Of a stretch of DNA of 64,000 nucleotides, positions 63,801 to 64,000 are shown piece after piece; within the stretch, counting starts at the first letter, position 1, and each line of letters opens with the position of its first letter. Both the position numbers and the translations under genes were made by a program. The notes beneath the pieces were generated by a model. It was not told the DNA's origin. It ran no database searches and saw only the letters and a list, made by a program, of their open reading frames with translations. Where the stretch lies: assembly GCF_040581485.1 (NCBI RefSeq), contig NC_090134.1:16049501-16113500 (forward strand), read 5' to 3'. This DNA is from Linepithema humile (taxonomy: Eukaryota; Arthropoda; Insecta; Hymenoptera; Formicidae).

Positions 63801-64000
63801 AGCGGAAGTCACCGGACGGCAAATATATTTCATCGCTGGAGATTACATTAAAACCGAAGGAAGAAAGGCGCAAGGAAGAACAGAAAGATAAAAACGGTGT
63901 AATCTCATCATTATCCACGGATAAAACGAGGGAGCACGAAAGCGCGGATAAAGTACCAATAAGTAAAAGCGAGAAAAAAATAAGATTTCACATTGTTTCA
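60700..64000 (+). CDS. Cys/Pro/Gln-rich protein of unknown function, three exons, 3' end outside window
   Basis: Exons 60700-60874, 61376-62316 and 62618-64000 join without a stop to at least 833 residues. Junctions are phase 1 (CTCAAG|GTACAA to GTTCAAAG) and phase 0 (GTGGAG|GTATTG to ATTGAAG). Residues 1-58 are Cys/Gln/Thr-rich; about 60-190 are rich in Cys, Pro and Gln with Q5 and P6 runs and a Pro/Tyr block. About 210-370 looks like a folded, partly helical region with more cysteines, a likely conserved core. Exon 3 (373 onward) starts with a helical charged segment, then becomes disordered, Glu/Lys/Ser/Thr-rich. There is no signal peptide or membrane span, so it is likely intracellular. 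I do not recognise the family. The ATG at 60700 has poor context; Met14 is an alternative start. Confidence 0.75.
61376..62316 (+). CDS. Cys/Pro-rich gene, exon 2
   Basis: Opens after TTGTTCAAAG with Pro-Cys-Thr-His-Val. It contains the Q5 run, the P6 run with YYPPPPPPFYPYPIPMPF, a Cys-rich stretch (CGCYRKR to CSRRNCPSS), and a helical region ending MEIQGVGVE. The first 13 in-frame codons before 61376 (from TTG at 61336) are intron. Confidence 0.75.
62317..62617 (+). repeat. Intron 2 made of tandem, decayed copies of the intron/exon-3 junction
   Basis: Two and a half units of about 120-136 bp. GGATTTAATATATTTAT occurs at 62426 and 62562. TATACTTTTATTTTCGAAG|GTGGAG at 62479-62503 parallels the real acceptor and exon start at 62599-62623. 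The decoy exon start at 62498 reads Val-Glu-Ser-Gly-Phe-Met-Cys and reaches TAA at 62543-62545. Confidence 0.7.
62618..64000 (+). CDS. Cys/Pro-rich gene, exon 3 (open to the window end)
   Basis: 461 codons without a stop from GTG at 62618 to base 64000. It begins VETELIDPTVLALKSDAEL, then a charged helical stretch to about residue 445, followed by low-complexity sequence rich in Glu, Lys, Ser and Thr with scattered Cys. A frame this long, with no ATG required because it follows an acceptor, is strong evidence of coding. The end or the next donor is beyond the window. Confidence 0.8.
   Translation, partial: METELIDPTVLALKSDAELRDFLSALRQKECDERVNVNFAPYRSQRAIAETRLSNVQNKIRQVEAEFDRRRCAMLPAPTLSSRVVQQFTRPCYSARFEDPRKLYSTLPPDSFRSPDPFTCVKPRSPKRLLLKPHTSKPEATTQAGAAPQSSTRQNPTSDVPKTTGDDGAGRAKQNPATPDQQRSTENCTCDRTTSEESVSEAKKKLRARIIEIDATSNVEAREASSLVKLIPNVCVRMNTEKRRADERKCDERDETRSREMPCDMKCWIGEAYINVADDVSVKTLTESESVTITLCEKIDAQDVCKSRGVIEIQSHDQIMDRREFGSSANSRQFEKQTDAEIAISRKDEAIKEYDIESKSLQGSATSKVEQEEMKATTVAEVADDDPISSAQETERKSPDGKYISSLEITLKPKEERRKEEQKDKNGVISSLSTDKTREHESADKVPISKSEKKIRFHIVS

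Overview
The window looks like nuclear DNA of an insect with long introns and little coding sequence. It is AT-rich with scattered CpG-rich patches, simple repeats and homopolymer runs. No operons, bacterial signals, rRNA, tRNA or CRISPR arrays were seen. A hymenopteran, probably an ant, is my inference from composition (no obvious CpG depletion) and from the style of the kinase-like gene; no marker proves it.

Layout. 1-10.6 kb: the 5' end of a minus-strand gene whose body lies beyond base 1. A GC-rich leader (about 9420-9074) ends at a good splice donor. It is followed by a roughly 6.2 kb intron and then an exon (2865-2740) carrying an ATG and a signal-peptide-like segment, ending at a GTGAGT donor. 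10.6-31.7 kb: no gene I can support; CpG-rich patches, microsatellites, hairpins and a few isolated good splice donors. 31.7-36.6 kb: an A-tailed dispersed repeat in two copies, a cluster of three related hairpins, and a recent direct duplication of about 790 bp (about 97% identical by eye) next to a 54-nt minus-strand cassette exon with degenerate relatives. 36.6-50.4 kb: apparently non-genic. 50.4-52.9 kb: a second cluster of minus-strand exon-like cassettes built from diverged direct repeats. It is linked to the 34-36 kb cluster by a shared 12-mer. Several cassettes end in ATG directly before the GT donor. These two clusters are my best candidate for something undescribed: a duplicating set of minus-strand leader exons or promoters, possibly serving the signal-peptide gene downstream.

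56-64 kb: the gene-bearing end. It has a small single-membrane-span protein (56231-56524, +) and a two-exon EcKinase/CHK-kinase-like gene (58959-57593, -) in which the catalytic Asp of the HGD motif reads His. It ends with a three-exon Cys/Pro/Gln-rich gene of unknown function (60700 to beyond 64000, +) whose splice junctions are phase-consistent and whose second intron contains a decayed tandem copy of the start of exon 3.

How the genes work together cannot be judged: no pathway links the kinase-like protein, the small membrane protein and the Cys/Pro-rich protein.
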